From positions 310,001 to 374,000 of the forward strand of contig NZ_JFZG01000004.1 in assembly GCF_000607165.1 (NCBI RefSeq): a stretch of DNA of 64,000 nt, read 5' to 3'. Source of the DNA: Ralstonia pickettii. GTDB lineage: Bacteria > Pseudomonadota > Gammaproteobacteria > Burkholderiales > Burkholderiaceae. The position numbers and the translations under genes are program-made. This document shows positions 1 through 11,739 of the stretch, one piece after another. The notes under the pieces were generated by a model. The model did no database searches and was not told the DNA's origin. It worked only from the letters and a program-made list of their open reading frames with translations. How positions within the stretch are numbered: the stretch's first letter is position 1; the number at the start of each line of letters is the position of its first letter.

Positions 1-1
1 A

Positions 2-1003
2 CTGGCCAAGAAGTACTCGGGCGATCCGGGTTCGGCTGCGCAGGGCGGCGAGTTGGGCTTCCTGGGCAAGGGTGCGACCGTGCCTCCGTTCGAGAACGCG
101 CTGTTTGCCCTCAAGCAGCCAGGTGACATCAGCGATGTGGTCCAAAGCGATTTCGGTTTTCACATCATCAAGCTGGAAGAAGTGAAGGGCGGCGGCGTGC
201 AGCCGTTGGAAGCTGTCAAGCCGGAGCTTGAACGCGAACTGCGTACGCAACTCGCCAACAAGAAGTACTCGGAGCTGGCTGATGCGTTCTCCAACACCGT
301 GGAAGACCAGTCCGACAGCCTGAAGCCGGTGGCTGACAAGCTTAAGCTGCAGATTCAGACGGCCGACAACGTGACCCGCACGCCGAGCCCGGCGCAGTCT
401 GGCAGCCCGATCGGCAATGACAAGGTGGTCAAGGCGCTGTTCGCAGACGACGTGATCAAGAACCACCGCAATACGGCCGCCATACAGGTGGGCCCGACCA
501 CGCTGGTTGCGGCGCGTGCGGCGGAGTATCGTCCGGCCACGGTCAAGAAGCTGGCCGACGTGCGTGAGCAGGTCAAGGCCAAGGTGATCGCCGAGCAAGC
601 GGCTGCGCTGGCCAAGAAGGCTGGCGAAGAGAAACTGGCCGCCGTAAAGCAGAGCAACAGCGCCGATGGCTTCAGCGCCGCACAAACCGTCTCGCGCCAG
701 CAGGCGCAAGGCACGTCGCCCGCTGCACTGACGGCCATCCTGCGCGCCGATGCGACCAAGCTGCCGGCCACCATCGGCGTCGACCTCGGTGCCCAGGGCT
801 ACGCGCTGTATCGCATCAACAAGGTGCTGCCGCCGGCCAATGTGGATGAGGCGCGCCGTGCTGCCGATGCGCAGCAACTGGCTCAGGCCGCTGGTCAGAC
901 CGAGTTCAACGCCTACTACGAAGCACTGAAGGCGCGTTCGAAGGTGAAGATCAACAGTAACGTGATTGACACCAGCAAACCTGCCAATACGGCAGAGGAC
1001 TGA
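2..1003 (+). CDS. ppiD: PpiD-type peptidyl-prolyl isomerase, C-terminal part (5' end outside window)
   Basis: The reading frame is open from the first bases of the window, so only the C-terminal 333 residues are present. The visible part begins inside a parvulin (rotamase) domain, with GELGFLGKG and, about 50 residues later, FGFHIIKLEEV. These are the usual blocks of the PpiC/PpiD fold. A long Ala/Lys/Gln-rich alpha-helical C-terminal part follows, typical of PpiD/SurA_N-type periplasmic chaperones anchored in the inner membrane. In the family, PpiD sits at the SecYEG exit and helps fold secreted proteins. The membrane anchor and N-terminal chaperone domain would lie upstream, outside the window. 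A strong terminator follows directly. The ATG at position 53 is internal and not the start. SurA-type membership is the main alternative, but the Ala-rich tail favours PpiD. Confidence 0.85.
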   Translation: MAKKYSGDPGSAAQGGELGFLGKGATVPPFENALFALKQPGDISDVVQSDFGFHIIKLEEVKGGGVQPLEAVKPELERELRTQLANKKYSELADAFSNTVEDQSDSLKPVADKLKLQIQTADNVTRTPSPAQSGSPIGNDKVVKALFADDVIKNHRNTAAIQVGPTTLVAARAAEYRPATVKKLADVREQVKAKVIAEQAAALAKKAGEEKLAAVKQSNSADGFSAAQTVSRQQAQGTSPAALTAILRADATKLPATIGVDLGAQGYALYRINKVLPPANVDEARRAADAQQLAQAAGQTEFNAYYEALKARSKVKINSNVIDTSKPANTAED

Positions 1004-1029
1004 TACGGCGCGCAGCAGGTAGCCTGACG

Positions 1030-1064
1030 AAAAAGCCCCCTCAACAACGAGGGGGCTTTTTTTT
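1030..1064 (+). terminator. Rho-independent terminator after ppiD
   Basis: An A-rich 5' flank leads into GCCCCCTC, a short AACAAC loop, GAGGGGGC and a run of eight T. The stem lies 27 bases after the ppiD stop. A-tract symmetry means it could also serve the convergent signal peptidase gene. Confidence 0.9.
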
Positions 1065-1083
1065 GCGTATTTTTTTCGGGCGA

Positions 1084-1776
1084 CTAGTCCAGCGGTTTGC
1101 CGATGCGCGCGAGGCGCGGCATGTACAAGTGGTCCGGATCGAATGAGAGTGCCACGTGGGAAGCGCGGGCGATCAGGTTCTTGCGCGGCACGAGGCCGAA
1201 GTAGCGGGAGTCTCGGCTGTTGTCGCGGTTGTCGCCCAGCATGAGGTAGCGGTCTTGAGGGACGGTGATGGGGCCGAAGCTGCGCACTGCTCGCACTTCC
1301 GGCAAGACCATCACCGTGTGCTCGCGGCCGGGCAGGGCTTCGGACCAGAGTTCGTGCGGCAGCGCCGCCGTCGCTTGGGGCAACGCTCCGGGCGCGACGT
1401 CCGGCAATGGGGTATAGGCGATGTGCTGGTGGTTGATGTAGAGCGCTTCGCCGCGCATTTCAACGACATCGCCGGGTAGACCGATCAGCCGCTTGACGAG
1501 CTTTGTGCCGTCTTCCGGTGAGGAGAAGACGACAACATCACCACGTCGCGGCTCGCTGCCGCGCTTGAGCCAGACGGTGGTGGCCGGTACGCGCACACCG
1601 TAAGCCAATCGGTTCATCAGGATGTAGTCGCCCTCGATAAGGGTCGGGTTCATTGAGCCGCTGGGCACGACTGCCCAGTCGGCAATGCAGGCGCGGAAGG
1701 CAAAGAGCAACGACATGCCGACCAGGAACCGCTTGTTGTCGCGCGCTGCACGCAGCCCGTTTGCCAGAAGCTTCAT
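1084..1776 (-). CDS. Signal peptidase I (S26 family), second-type LepB paralogue
   Basis: Predicted 230-residue type I signal peptidase, which removes signal peptides from secreted proteins at the outer face of the inner membrane. One N-terminal membrane segment (about residues 17-33) precedes the catalytic serine motif PSGSMNPTL (Ser41). The general-base lysine lies in VKRLIGLPGD (Lys95), and the conserved GDNRDNSRDSR box is near residue 190. The open frame extends 40 residues upstream, but the ATG at 1776 opens directly onto the hydrophobic segment and fits family alignments better. It is shorter than the two-transmembrane LepB encoded with lepA and rnc in betaproteobacteria, so it is probably an additional, non-canonical paralogue. 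It converges with ppiD and is followed on the same strand by no other gene. Specific substrates cannot be inferred. Confidence 0.85.
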   Translation of the reverse strand: MKLLANGLRAARDNKRFLVGMSLLFAFRACIADWAVVPSGSMNPTLIEGDYILMNRLAYGVRVPATTVWLKRGSEPRRGDVVVFSSPEDGTKLVKRLIGLPGDVVEMRGEALYINHQHIAYTPLPDVAPGALPQATAALPHELWSEALPGREHTVMVLPEVRAVRSFGPITVPQDRYLMLGDNRDNSRDSRYFGLVPRKNLIARASHVALSFDPDHLYMPRLARIGKPLD

Positions 1777-1850
1777 GGTGTCCGCCCGTGTGAGATGTGG
1801 CCGCGCGTTCGACTTAGAAATCCGATGCACCTGATGGCGCCGCAGAATTG

Positions 1851-2534
1851 TCATCTTCCGACCCGCGCTTTGAGAAGAGGTTCCAGTTTGGGCCACACGT
1901 TATCGAGCATCGTCGGTTGCGCTGCGGCAATGGGGTGGATGCGGTCTTCCTGGAACCAGTCCGGCCGTTGCGCAACGCCCTCGAGCAGGAATGGCACCAG
2001 CGGCAGCTTGTACTGCTGCGCCAGCTTGCCGAACATGGCGAAGAAGCGCTCGCTGTAATCCGGGCCGTAGTTGGGCGGGATGCGCATGCCCACCAGCAGC
2101 ACCTTCGCGCCTGTCGCTTGCGAGGCTTCGATCATTGCCTTGATGTTGCCTTCGCTGGAGGCGAGGGAGAGGCCGCGCAGCGCATCGTTGCCGCCCAGTT
2201 CGAGGATCACGACAGAGGGCTTTTCACGCGCCAGCACGGCGGGTAGGCGTGAGCGGCCGCCGGCCGTGGTGTCGCCGCTGATGCTTGCATTGGCGACGCT
2301 ATAATCGGGCTTCCGTTCTTTGAGGCGCCTGTCGAGCAACGCGACCCAGCCTGTGCCTTGCGCAAGGCCGTATCCGGCCGACAGGCTGTCACCCAGCACC
2401 ACCACGCGATGCGATGCCGGCGCGCCTTGTGCTGCAGCCGTCTGTGCGAATGGCAGCATGCCAAACACTGTGCAGCCAAGTGCTGCTACAAGTGACTTCA
2501 CGCTGCGCCTTCTACTACCTACCAGTCCAATCAT
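1851..2534 (-). CDS. tesA: GDSL-family multifunctional esterase/thioesterase I (arylesterase, TesA-like)
   Basis: A 227-residue periplasmic SGNH hydrolase. The N-terminus has an Arg-rich start, a hydrophobic stretch and an AAAQ-type cleavage region, so it is probably exported. The SGNH blocks are visible: VVLGDSLSAGYG with the nucleophilic Ser, the oxyanion Gly in ANASISGDT, GGNDALRG, and DRIHP with the catalytic Asp/His pair. E. coli TesA has thioesterase, protease and lysophospholipase activity. Two starts are possible. The ATG at 2534 overlaps the start codon of the divergent ABC gene. A GTG at 2501 is preceded by AGAAGG six bases upstream and gives a more typical signal peptide (VKSLVAALG...). 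The tesA/ybbA divergent arrangement is the same as in E. coli, which supports the assignment of both genes. Confidence 0.88.
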   Translation of the reverse strand: MIGLVGSRRRSVKSLVAALGCTVFGMLPFAQTAAAQGAPASHRVVVLGDSLSAGYGLAQGTGWVALLDRRLKERKPDYSVANASISGDTTAGGRSRLPAVLAREKPSVVILELGGNDALRGLSLASSEGNIKAMIEASQATGAKVLLVGMRIPPNYGPDYSERFFAMFGKLAQQYKLPLVPFLLEGVAQRPDWFQEDRIHPIAAAQPTMLDNVWPKLEPLLKARVGR

Positions 2535-3243
2535 GTCGTCTTCCGCTACCTGGGTGATTGATGTCGATTCGCTGCACAAGACTGTGCGCGATGCCACCGG
2601 TGAGTTGCCTATTCTGAGCGATGTTGCCTTCCGTGTGGAACGGGGCGAGACACTGGCCATTGTTGGCGCTTCCGGCTCGGGCAAATCGACGCTGCTTGGT
2701 TTGCTCGCAGGCCTGGACTTGCCGACATCGGGTTCGGTCAAGCTGCTGGGCAACGACCTGTTCAAGTTGGATGAGGATGGTCGCGCGGCCGTGCGCGGCA
2801 GCCACGTAGGCTTTGTCTTCCAGTCGTTCCAGCTGCTGCCACATCTGACGGCGCTTGAGAACGTGATGCTGCCGTTGGAGTTGCAGGGCGATGTCAGCAC
2901 CGCGGAAATGCGCCGTCGCGCCACGGTTCTGCTGGAGCGCGTCGGCCTGGGAGCACGGCTCTCGCACTATCCGAAGACGCTGTCCGGTGGCGAGCAGCAG
3001 CGTGTGGCCCTGGCACGCGCGTTCGTGACCGAGCCCGACATTCTCTTTGCCGACGAGCCGACAGGGAGTCTCGACACCGCCACGGGAGAGGCCGTTATCG
3101 CGCTGATGTTCGAACTCAACCGCAGTGCCGGCTCCACGCTGGTGCTGGTGACGCACGACCGCTCCGTCGCGGCGCGTTGCAGCCGCATTCTCACCATCGA
3201 AGCCGGGCATCTCGTCGGCGACGAGACCGTTACCGAACTCTGA
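2533..3243 (+). CDS. ybbA: ABC transporter ATP-binding protein, YbbA/LolD-like
   Basis: A 236-residue ATPase of the MacB/LolD type. Walker A is GASGSGKST (about residue 48), the signature is LSGGEQQRV, Walker B is ILFADEPTGSLD, and the switch His lies in VLVTHDRS. In E. coli ybbA is divergent from tesA and is followed by the large permease ybbP. Here the next gene, pgi, is on the other strand, so no permease partner follows and the ATPase is an orphan in this locus. Its ATG overlaps the start of tesA on the opposite strand, so the two divergent promoters must lie inside each other's coding region or within a few bases of the starts. Role in lipoprotein or peptide export is unproven. Confidence 0.85.
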   Translation: MSSSATWVIDVDSLHKTVRDATGELPILSDVAFRVERGETLAIVGASGSGKSTLLGLLAGLDLPTSGSVKLLGNDLFKLDEDGRAAVRGSHVGFVFQSFQLLPHLTALENVMLPLELQGDVSTAEMRRRATVLLERVGLGARLSHYPKTLSGGEQQRVALARAFVTEPDILFADEPTGSLDTATGEAVIALMFELNRSAGSTLVLVTHDRSVAARCSRILTIEAGHLVGDETVTEL

Positions 3244-3252
3244 ACGTTTGCG

Positions 3253-4872
3253 TCAGAGTGCGGCTTTGGCGCGGCGGATCAACGCCGCCGTCGACGCGTC
3301 ATGCGCCACAGAGGCTGGCGCACCTTCCAGCTCTGCCTGGATCGGCTTGGCGAGTTTCTTGCCAAGCTCCACGCCCCACTGATCGAACGAGTTGATGTTC
3401 CAGACCGCGCCCTGCACGAAGGTGCGGTGCTCGGCGCAGGCAATGAGCGCGCCGAATGACGCGGCGTCGAGCCGTTCCATCAGGATGGTCGTGCTCGGGC
3501 GATTGCCTTCGAACACCATGTGCGGCACGAGTGCTTCGTCGGTGACGCCACCCGCGCGGACTTCATCCGCGGTGCGGCCGAGCAGGAGCGCCTCGCCCTG
3601 CGCGAAGCAGTTTGCGAGCAGTTTGGCGTGATGGCCGGGCAGGCTGCGCACCGGCTCCAGCGTGGTGATGAAATCCACCGGCACGATCTGCGAGCCTTGG
3701 TGGATCAGCTGGAAATACGCATGCTGTCCGTTGGTACCGGCCGTGCCCCAGACGATGGGGCCGGTGTCGGTATCGATGGCTGCGCCGGTCCGCTGGACGG
3801 ATTTGCCGTTGCTCTCCATCTCCAGCTGTTGCATGAAGTCGGTCAGCAGCTCCAGTGGCGCGCAGTAGGGCACGGTACAGGCGCTCGCCGCGTCGAAGAA
3901 GCCGCGATACCAGACCGACAACATCCCGAGAATGAGCGGCAGGTTTTCACGCGGCGCGGCTGTGGCGAAGTGACGGTCCATCGCGCGCGCGCCGTCGAGC
4001 ATCGCTTCAAATTGCTGCGGCCCGATCGCCAGCACGATAGACAGGCCCACCGCCGACCACAGCGAGAACCGCCCGCCAACCCAATCCCAGAACGTGAACA
4101 TATTGTCCGGGTCGATGCCGAACTGGACGACCGCCTCGCGGTTGGTGGAGACGGCGACAAAGTGGTGCTTGAGCTGGCTTTCGGCCACGCCATGCTCGAC
4201 AAACCAGCGGCGCATGCTGTGCGCGTTGGCCATTGTCTCGAGCGTGGTGAACGTCTTCGAGCAGACGATGGCGAGCGTGGTGTCCGGGTTCAGGTGGTCG
4301 AGTGTTTCGGCCAGGTCCGTGCCATCGACGTTGGAGACGAAATGTACGCGCACCTGCGGCACGGCAAGGTGGTCGAGCGCGCGGCACACCATGCGCGGGC
4401 CGAGGTCCGAACCGCCAATGCCGATGTTGACGATGTCCGTGATGCGCTGGCCGGAATGGCCCGTCCAAGTGCCGCCATGCACGCGGTTGGCGAAGTCGTG
4501 CATCTGGGCCCGCACGCGCAGCACTTCGGGCATGACGGGCTCGCCGTCGGAGCGATAGTTGTCTTCCGCTTGTCCGCGCAGGGCCATGTGCAAGACGGAG
4601 CGGTGCTCGGTGTTGTTGATGCGGTCGCCGCGCAGCATGGCATCACGCAGTGTGAGCACGCCGGCCTCGTCGGCCAGTTGCAGCAGCAGGGCGAGCGTCT
4701 CAGGGGTAATGCGGTTTTTTGAGTAGTCCACCGTCAGGCCAGCCGCTTCCAGCGTGAAGGCGCGTACCCGTTCCTCGGCGTCCGGCGCAGCAAACCAGTT
4801 GCGCATATGCGTCGCGCGAATCGATTCAGCATGTTGCGTCAGGGACTGCCAGGCGGGTAGGGCTGTGGGCAT
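3253..4872 (-). CDS. pgi: Glucose-6-phosphate isomerase
   Basis: A 539-residue cytoplasmic isomerase interconverting glucose 6-phosphate and fructose 6-phosphate, near the usual length of bacterial Pgi. The two SIS sugar-binding lobes are evident: GIGGSDLGPRMV and the phosphate-binding CSKTFTT block in the first half, and FDQWGVELGK, the C-terminal family signature, near the end. The ATG at 4872 is chosen because the residues upstream in the open frame (Arg/Ala-rich) are unlike Pgi. The gene is convergent with ybbA, with only nine bases between stop codons, and has 71 bases to the upstream nnr gene on the same strand, with which it may be cotranscribed. Confidence 0.96.
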   Translation of the reverse strand: MPTALPAWQSLTQHAESIRATHMRNWFAAPDAEERVRAFTLEAAGLTVDYSKNRITPETLALLLQLADEAGVLTLRDAMLRGDRINNTEHRSVLHMALRGQAEDNYRSDGEPVMPEVLRVRAQMHDFANRVHGGTWTGHSGQRITDIVNIGIGGSDLGPRMVCRALDHLAVPQVRVHFVSNVDGTDLAETLDHLNPDTTLAIVCSKTFTTLETMANAHSMRRWFVEHGVAESQLKHHFVAVSTNREAVVQFGIDPDNMFTFWDWVGGRFSLWSAVGLSIVLAIGPQQFEAMLDGARAMDRHFATAAPRENLPLILGMLSVWYRGFFDAASACTVPYCAPLELLTDFMQQLEMESNGKSVQRTGAAIDTDTGPIVWGTAGTNGQHAYFQLIHQGSQIVPVDFITTLEPVRSLPGHHAKLLANCFAQGEALLLGRTADEVRAGGVTDEALVPHMVFEGNRPSTTILMERLDAASFGALIACAEHRTFVQGAVWNINSFDQWGVELGKKLAKPIQAELEGAPASVAHDASTAALIRRAKAAL

Positions 4873-4943
4873 ACGGCGTGATGTGACGTGAGGTGGGTGC
4901 GGGAAAGCGAATGCGCAGTATAACGGCGCTGTATGACGCCTTT

Positions 4944-6539
4944 CTATCGGCGAACGTCCGACGCCAGCAGGGCGTTGAGCGCACGTCGTGCCGGCGCGCA
5001 TAGCTCGCTGGCGTGCAAGCCGATGGGGCCGACGCCCGCCTGGACAAGATCGTCGGCGGCGCGCCCGTGCAGCCACACGGCCGCGAGTGCGGCTTCGCGC
5101 GCACCCATGCCTTGCGCAAGCAATGCGCCGATCATGCCGGTCAACACATCGCCTGTACCACCGGTGGCGAGTCCGCCGTTGCCGGTGGGGTTGACGGCTG
5201 GCGGGATGCCCGGCGCCGCGATAACCGTGCCCGAGCCCTTGAGCACGACCACCGCACCCGTCCGATTGACAAGCGCCTTGGCGGCGGCAAGTCGATCCTG
5301 CTGGACGGCGTGCGCATCGGTATGCAGCAGGCGCGCGGCTTCCAGCGGATGCGGTGTCAGTACCAGCGGGACATCGCTTCCGGCAAGTTGTGTGAGGCGC
5401 GCGAGCAGGGCTGGCGTTTTCGCAAACAGGTTGAGTGCATCGGCATCGAACACAGCAGGCGTGCGCGCCGAGAGCATGCGGTCCAGCAGATGTTCGAGCG
5501 CGCCTTCTGACTCTTTGCCGATGCCCATGCCGGGGCCCACGGCCAGCGCCTGCATGCCGCCCAGATCGAGGGTGCCCCAGGTGTGCAGCATCAATTCAGG
5601 TTGCGCGGGGTCGACACGCGGTGCATCGGTGGCAAGGGAGACCACGTGCACCTTGCCCGCGCCCAGATAGAGCGCGCCGCGCGCGGATAGCAGCGGCGCC
5701 CCGACCATACCGGTCGCGCCCCCCACGATTGCCACGCTGCCGTATGTGCCCTTGTGGCCGTTATGCCGGCGGCGCGGCACGTGCGCGAGCCAGCGTGACG
5801 GCGCGTTGACGAAGGCGTCCGCTTCAATCACGCCGTCATAAGCGGCCTGCGCGGCTTGCAGGTCGGCCAGCGCAATGTCACCGGCGGCATCGCGGCCATC
5901 GCCCGTCAGCAAGCCCGGCTTGACGGCGAGAAAGGTGATGGTGGCGCGCGCCTGGATAACAGGTGAATCTGGCGCGGGCGGCTGGCCCGTATCGCCATTC
6001 AGGCCCGAGGGAATGTCCAGTGCGTACACCGGCAGGCCGCTGGCGTTGATGGTGTCGACCAGCGCCGCATGCAATCCCGTCAACGGCCGGCCGAGTCCGA
6101 TACCAAAAAGGCCGTCGACGATGGCGGAGGTGGGGGCCGGCACCGAAGCCGTCGTGTGCAGACGTTCGATGGGGACATTAGCGGCACAAGCCTCCGTCCA
6201 CGCGCGGCGCGCATCGTCGGGCAGCTTGGCCGGGTCTGCGGCAAGCCACACCGTGACGGCGCGCCCGGCCAGATGCAGCACCGTCGCCGCAACGAGCGCA
6301 TCGCCACCGTTGTTGCCTGGGCCGGCAACGAGCAGCACGTGCCCATGTGGCGCGCGCGTCTGTAGCCAATCGGCGGCAGCTTCGCCCGCGCGCGCCATCA
6401 GGGCGAAGGGTTCGAGGGATCGGTACGCCGCCGCTTCCAGTGCGCGGATGCCGGCCGTGCCGAAGAGCAGGTCGGCGCCGGTGTGTGCGGCCAGGGCACC
6501 GTCGATCAGGATTTCGCGCCAGGCGGGGTGTGAGGACAT
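4944..6539 (-). CDS. nnr: Bifunctional NAD(P)HX epimerase / ADP-dependent NAD(P)HX dehydratase
   Basis: A 531-residue metabolite-repair enzyme that restores hydrated NADH and NADPH. The N-terminal half is the YjeF_N epimerase (AGPGNNGGDALVAA near residue 80, LDIPSGLNGDTG near residue 200). The C-terminal half is the ribokinase-like dehydratase, with HKGTYGSVAIVGG, LTPHPLEAARLL and the catalytic NPTGNGGLATGGTGDVLTG block. The ATG at 6539 has GGAAAG about ten bases upstream; an in-frame GTG 18 bases earlier is less likely. It is divergent from the winged-helix regulator gene, sharing an 85-bp intergenic region, and lies upstream of pgi. Confidence 0.95.
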   Translation of the reverse strand: MSSHPAWREILIDGALAAHTGADLLFGTAGIRALEAAAYRSLEPFALMARAGEAAADWLQTRAPHGHVLLVAGPGNNGGDALVAATVLHLAGRAVTVWLAADPAKLPDDARRAWTEACAANVPIERLHTTASVPAPTSAIVDGLFGIGLGRPLTGLHAALVDTINASGLPVYALDIPSGLNGDTGQPPAPDSPVIQARATITFLAVKPGLLTGDGRDAAGDIALADLQAAQAAYDGVIEADAFVNAPSRWLAHVPRRRHNGHKGTYGSVAIVGGATGMVGAPLLSARGALYLGAGKVHVVSLATDAPRVDPAQPELMLHTWGTLDLGGMQALAVGPGMGIGKESEGALEHLLDRMLSARTPAVFDADALNLFAKTPALLARLTQLAGSDVPLVLTPHPLEAARLLHTDAHAVQQDRLAAAKALVNRTGAVVVLKGSGTVIAAPGIPPAVNPTGNGGLATGGTGDVLTGMIGALLAQGMGAREAALAAVWLHGRAADDLVQAGVGPIGLHASELCAPARRALNALLASDVRR

Positions 6540-6583
6540 GGCAACTACGCTTTCCACTGTGCAGACATGACGATCTATTCTCT

Positions 6584-6589
6584 TACAAT
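6584..6589 (+). promoter_or_regulatory. Candidate -10 box (TACAAT) for the winged-helix regulator
   Basis: TACAAT lies 35 bases before the ATG at 6625. No good -35 hexamer was found at the usual distance. The same string TACAATAGC recurs upstream of purL. Confidence 0.3.
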
Positions 6590-6624
6590 AGCCCGCGTTT
6601 CCGGTCCTTTCTCAGCCCGTTGCA

Positions 6625-7194
6625 ATGTCCAAATCGCCGACCACCCCGAAAGCTGATCTGCCGCAATCCGCAGCCAATGAGGACGCAGGCAAGGGCGGGC
6701 CGATCGTGTCTTCGTCACACCTGGTGTCGGCGCGAAGCCCAGAACTGTCGGAGTTCGAGTTTGCGCTCAATACCGCCTACAACGCCTACAACCGCTGGTG
6801 CGTGCGCTGCATGGCAGCCGCCGGCGTGCGCGACCTGACCTTCCTCGATGTGCTGGTTGTGCACCACGTCAACCACCGCGGCCGCGCCAAGCGCCTGGCC
6901 GACATCTGCTTCGTGCTCAACGTGGAAGACACCCACCTTGTGACGTATTCGCTCAAGAAGCTGCAGGGGATGGAGTTGGTGGAAGGCACGCGCAACGGCA
7001 AGGAAGTCACCTACACCACGACTGAAGCTGGCGAAAAGGCCTGCGCCCGCTACCGCGAAATCCGCGAGCAGTGCCTGACCAGCAATATTTCGCCCGGCGG
7101 CGAGGAAAATGCCGAGATTGGCGAACTGGCGCGCCTGCTGCGCGTGCTGACGGGCCTGTACGAGCAGGCAGCGCGGTCCGCCACGTCGCTGTAA
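6625..7194 (+). CDS. Predicted winged-helix (MarR-like) transcription regulator
   Basis: A 189-residue protein with a disordered Ser/Lys/Pro-rich N-terminus (about 40 residues) and a winged-helix core. The core has a helical segment with LTFLDVLVVHHVNHRGRAKR and a recognition-helix region with DICFVLNVEDTHLVTYSLKK. A wing follows (LVEGTRNGKEVTYTTTEAG). This matches the predicted transcription regulators of the MarR superfamily that are conserved in Burkholderiales and often lie near purine or housekeeping genes. The ligand and targets are unknown. It precedes purL by 147 bases on the same strand but is probably transcribed separately, because purL has its own leader. Confidence 0.75.
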   Translation: MSKSPTTPKADLPQSAANEDAGKGGPIVSSSHLVSARSPELSEFEFALNTAYNAYNRWCVRCMAAAGVRDLTFLDVLVVHHVNHRGRAKRLADICFVLNVEDTHLVTYSLKKLQGMELVEGTRNGKEVTYTTTEAGEKACARYREIREQCLTSNISPGGEENAEIGELARLLRVLTGLYEQAARSATSL

Positions 7195-7275
7195 AACGGG
7201 CGTTTGCAGTCGGTTGCAGCCGAGGCAGCGCCATTTTCGGCCGATTTGAGGGTCGGTAACGCGGGCAGGGCAAGG

Positions 7276-7281
7276 TACAAT
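7276..7281 (+). promoter_or_regulatory. Candidate -10 box (TACAAT) for purL
   Basis: TACAAT lies 61 bases before the purL ATG. TTGAGG at 7246 is too far (24 bp) to be an ideal -35. No PurR-like palindrome was seen. Confidence 0.3.
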
Positions 7282-7341
7282 AGCGGTTTCCCCGCGCACG
7301 CCGGGGACCTCCTCTTCCAGCTACTGCCTGCCTTGCCCACC

Positions 7342-11448
<4,107 letters not shown>

Positions 11449-11466
11449 CCTGCCTGCTGCACCAGT

Positions 11467-11504
11467 AAAAAACGCGCCGGGGTGACTCGGCGCGTTTTTT
11501 TTTT
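11467..11504 (+). terminator. Rho-independent terminator after purL
   Basis: AAAAAACGCGCCG and CGGCGCGTTTTTT enclose a short loop, followed by more T. An almost identical copy lies after the autotransporter gene at 15882-15913. Confidence 0.9.
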
Positions 11505-11739
11505 GCCCTTGGCGAGGGCAGCAGACCCGGCACAGCAGGGCTTACCGATGGCCAGGGCAATATTACCTAGGCAAATGTTATATTTCGCGCGCATGCGCCC
11601 CGATCCATAAGTCGAAAAAACGGTATCCACCGGACGGCGCGCCAGAGAACGACAACACAAAAATGGGTCACTCGCGCCGCGGTCCTGCCTCTCAATGGTC
11701 AGCGCCCGACCCATGGGTCTATGCAACGAGGGGATCAAC

